From assembly GCA_022606425.2 (NCBI GenBank), contig JAHDVF020000453.1:62001-126000 (forward strand): 64,000 bases of DNA, given 5' to 3'. This stretch comes from Lepidostoma basale (lineage: Eukaryota; Arthropoda; Insecta; Trichoptera; Lepidostomatidae). The translations under genes and the position numbers were made by a program. The notes under the pieces are model-generated. The model did not search any database, was not told the origin of the DNA, and saw only the letters and a program-made list of their open reading frames with translations. Below, in pieces: positions 62,004 to 64,000 of the stretch (position 1 is the stretch's first letter; each line of letters begins with the position of its first letter).

Positions 62004-62145
62004 CCAAGCGCATACTGGAGATCAAGAGAGATTTAGCAACACGACGATAAAAAAAACACATTTCTACGGGCGGGCCAGCGCATAATGGAGATCAGGGGAG
62101 AATTGCAACACAACGATAAAAAAACCTTTCTAGGGGCGGACCACG
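62004..62145. repeat. Tandem duplication, 2 x about 71 bp
   Basis: AGCGCATACTGGAGATCAAG...ACGGGCGGGCC and AGCGCATAATGGAGATCAGG...AGGGGCGGACC are two diverged units side by side. Unit function is unknown. Confidence 0.8.
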
Positions 62146-62345
62146 TGTTGACCTAGGTAACGCGACGCCACACCGGAGTGCTTATTCTGCAAAATGTATT
62201 GTAAATGAATCGCAAAGGTATTTTATTTGTCGTGGGAAGCAATTCTATAGGGACGTGCTTGTAAAAGCGTTGTAATTTAAACCTAATAAACTGATAAAGC
62301 TTAATTCTCAAGACATATGCAAATGAATCTAGATAGAGTGGGGTG

Positions 62346-62398
62346 TTAGTCAATTATACTTGCCTACTTTTCGGGGAAACGGATGATAGTTTGTGGCT
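62346..62398 (+). mobile_element. Stub of RTE-like LINE terminus
   Basis: TTGCCTACTTTTCGGGGAAA, CGGATGATAG and TTGTTGTTG are a decayed version of the terminal block with a GTT-like tail. Confidence 0.45.
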
Positions 62399-62527
62399 GT
62401 TGTTGTCAGGAGATAATATGGAGCAAACTTTAATAATTATTAATTAATAAAATTAGCCAAATCTCTCTGTTCAAAATTAAAAATAATAAGACTTTCTTGT
62501 TTTGTAAATTTTTCAGTTCAATTAAAA

Positions 62528-62546
62528 TATATATATATATATATTT
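62528..62546 (+). repeat. (AT)n microsatellite
   Basis: A short AT dinucleotide tract. Confidence 0.9.
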
Positions 62547-62624
62547 AAATAAAATATCAGATTTAGAGTATTCAATTGTAAATTTTAGCTGATTATTTAT
62601 TACAAAAAGTTTTATTTTATGTTA

Positions 62625-62935
62625 AACTAACTAACTAACTAACCATCACGCCGTCTCCCCGAAGGGGTAGGCAGAAAGAATGGACTGCCACACTTTTCTT
62701 TCCTGACATATTTCTATTGATTCCTCAACATTCATACATCGTGTCATGCACGCGCCTCGATTTCTTTGACTCCTCACATGGCCAACATTCAATATTTGAT
62801 TTATTTTATCGTGCCATGTTTTCCCCGGTCTTTCTCTATTTCTGGTTCCATTTACATCGTTAACATATATTTTTTTCGAAATATATCATTCTCATAAAAC
62901 ATAGATAATAAAATAACAAAAAAAAAATTGTTACA
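62625..62935 (-). mobile_element. RTE-like LINE with chimeric PLE-derived 5' end
   Basis: The tail AACTAACTAACTAACC and the terminal block are followed by reverse-read coding up to ATCGTTAACATATAT. Then, in place of further LINE, it reads CGAAATATATCATTCTCATA and AACATAGATAATAAAATA. The same LINE-to-PLE junction is present at 45070-45140, base for base. Confidence 0.9.
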
Positions 62936-63059
62936 TTTGTAATAAGTTTAAATGTCTAGCCACAACGTGAGTGCTTCATATGAAAATATAATATACTGGT
63001 TTATTTTTCAAACTGTTAAATTAAATAACTATTTTTTTGTATCACAATTGTATCTTATT

Positions 63060-63240
63060 CTAGAAGTTTGATTGTATTTTATAATAATGACATATTTACC
63101 CTTACTAAGGTATTATCAAATGACATTTGATAATCCCTTAGCAAGGCGAAATATATCATTCTCATAAAATATAGATAATAAAAGTTCTAGAAATTTAACC
63201 ATACTAAAACATTTATTTCATTCGTATTAATTATATCATA
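63060..63240. mobile_element. Penelope-like inverted pair (family G)
   Basis: ATTCTAGAAGTTTGATTGTA and CATATTTACCCTTACTAAGG (left) oppose CCTTAGCAAGGCGAAATATA and AAAGTTCTAGAAATTT (right). The outer end TTCATTCGTATTAATTAT closes the right side. Confidence 0.7.
63127..63157 (+). ncRNA. Degenerate hammerhead-like core (family G)
   Basis: TTGATAA, stem II CCCTT/AAGG(C), GAA, ATATAT, C. The stem III palindrome has changed from ACATGT to ATATAT while keeping self-complementarity. Confidence 0.4.
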
Positions 63241-63855
63241 AAAAAAATATATGAAAATAACAGATTGAGGATAGTAGTTTAGGCGAAAGAATGTTTGATC
63301 TAAGGGGAGAGGGTTAATCCTGATCACAAACCGGACTCTTATTCATAAAATTGAAATTTATTCCAGTTTTCACTGATGAAACAGTTTCATAAGAATATAA
63401 TTTGTAAGCTGCTGAAAAGCCGCAAACTTTAATGGTATATTTTACGTGACGTAACATACTTTACTACATCTACGTTGATCTTGTTCGTCGCATATTGTAC
63501 TTGACTTGTGCATTCCCAATATCACCTTTTCACTTGAGTAAAAGTTGAAGGTAATATTTTATAATCTTCCTCAGATTTCCTGACTTTCAGACAAAGTTTG
63601 TAACTTACAAAGTTCATAGATTCAAGATATTGCATTGCATCATAATAGAAATGCAGAATTCAAAGGAAAGGAATCTTTAAGATAAATTCCATGATAGTAT
63701 TATGAAAGCAGTCTATATTGAAATAAATTTAATACGGTTTCTCTTTGTAAAACTTATTGCTGTGGAAATGAAAATTGTTTTGTGTAAAATCTTCATCTTC
63801 TTCATTTCAATGGTATGCTAGTTTCATATTTCGAAGAATGGCTATAAAGGTGCCT
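63240..63855. other. Interval without a recognisable gene
   Basis: No feature that I can support. Confidence 0.35.
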
Positions 63856-63860
63856 TGATT

Positions 63861-63948
63861 CTACTCTTTCTCTTGCGTTGCCGTGGAAGGTTTGCCTGAA
63901 TTTGCGTCACTAGGGGCACCAACTGTTATAGTTTTAGTACGTGGAGGC
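63861..63948 (-). other. Possible short terminal exon
   Basis: The minus strand after a possible acceptor (CATTGAAAG) reads EPPRTKTITVGAPSDANSGK and PSTATQEKE, then TAG at 63861-63863. The Ser/Thr/Pro-rich peptide has balanced codon use and no repeat match within the window. Too short to identify. Confidence 0.22.
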
Positions 63949-64000
63949 TCTTTCAATGCTCAAAAGATTTGTATCTAGACATATTTAGCTGGATACTTGA

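Noticed and set aside
1..64000. CRISPR arrays, bacterial operons, rRNA, integrated viral genes
   Set aside because: No regularly spaced direct repeats, no ribosome-binding-site-led gene clusters and no rRNA-like conserved blocks. All reverse-transcriptase traces fit LINEs or PLEs, not viruses.

Overview
The window looks like gene-poor, repeat-rich nuclear DNA of an arthropod, most likely an insect. It is AT-rich and crowded with decayed insect-type transposable elements: RTE-like and CR1/Jockey-like non-LTR retrotransposons, Penelope-like elements, mariner, piggyBac, hAT-like DNA and MITEs. No bacterial operons, rRNA, CRISPR or intact long genes are visible. The order cannot be fixed from the sequence alone.

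The commonest element is an RTE-like LINE present as about 25 5'-truncated copies on both strands. Its ORF runs to within a few bases of a (TTAG)n tail, or (GTT)n in a second subfamily. Non-autonomous elements at 16.4, 22.6 and 30.7 kb (and a stub at 5.0 kb) carry the same last ~60 bp and tail, so they probably borrow its machinery. Other LINE families, each seen as C-terminal reverse-transcriptase pieces, lie at 3.0, 4.2, 4.6-5.0, 5.3, 7.2-8.9 (the longest, with YVDY and FADD motifs), 12.0, 23.2, 30.2, 32.0, 35.4, 45.9/47.0, 50.6, 51.0-52.2, 57.1 and 60.4 kb.

The second dominant class is Penelope-like elements (PLEs). Two loci keep GIY-YIG endonuclease coding (36.6-36.8 and 55.2-55.4 kb). 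At least seven terminal-sequence families occur, mostly as inverted pairs that make long hairpins (0.4-0.65, 5.8-6.2, 37.7-37.9, 39.8, 42.3, 43.7, 50.8, 57.1-58.1 and 63.1 kb). Nearly all contain a hammerhead-ribozyme-like core, (C/U)UGAnrA - stem II - GAAA - short self-complementary stem III - C. The stem III sequence differs between families yet stays self-complementary. The best example is at 55599-55641 on the minus strand.

DNA transposons: a near-complete but frameshifted mariner (19136-20419) sits inside a dead hAT-like element (about 18614-21650). A piggyBac-like element with TTAA sites (46006-46967) splits a CR1-like LINE. A 499-bp mariner deletion derivative keeps an open HTH-domain ORF (38972-39470). 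MITEs lie at 51624-52028, 52430-52670 and 58882-59287. Many insertions have readable target-site duplications, so relative ages can be ordered.

Host genes are nearly absent. The best candidates are a short first coding exon with a splice donor at 10507-10554 behind a CpG-rich segment, and a terminal coding exon at 28793-28989 (minus) with two Lys-Arg sites, like a secreted peptide precursor. Weak exon-like frames lie at about 762-888 and 63861-63948. The remaining intervals are AT-rich DNA with no gene I can support.
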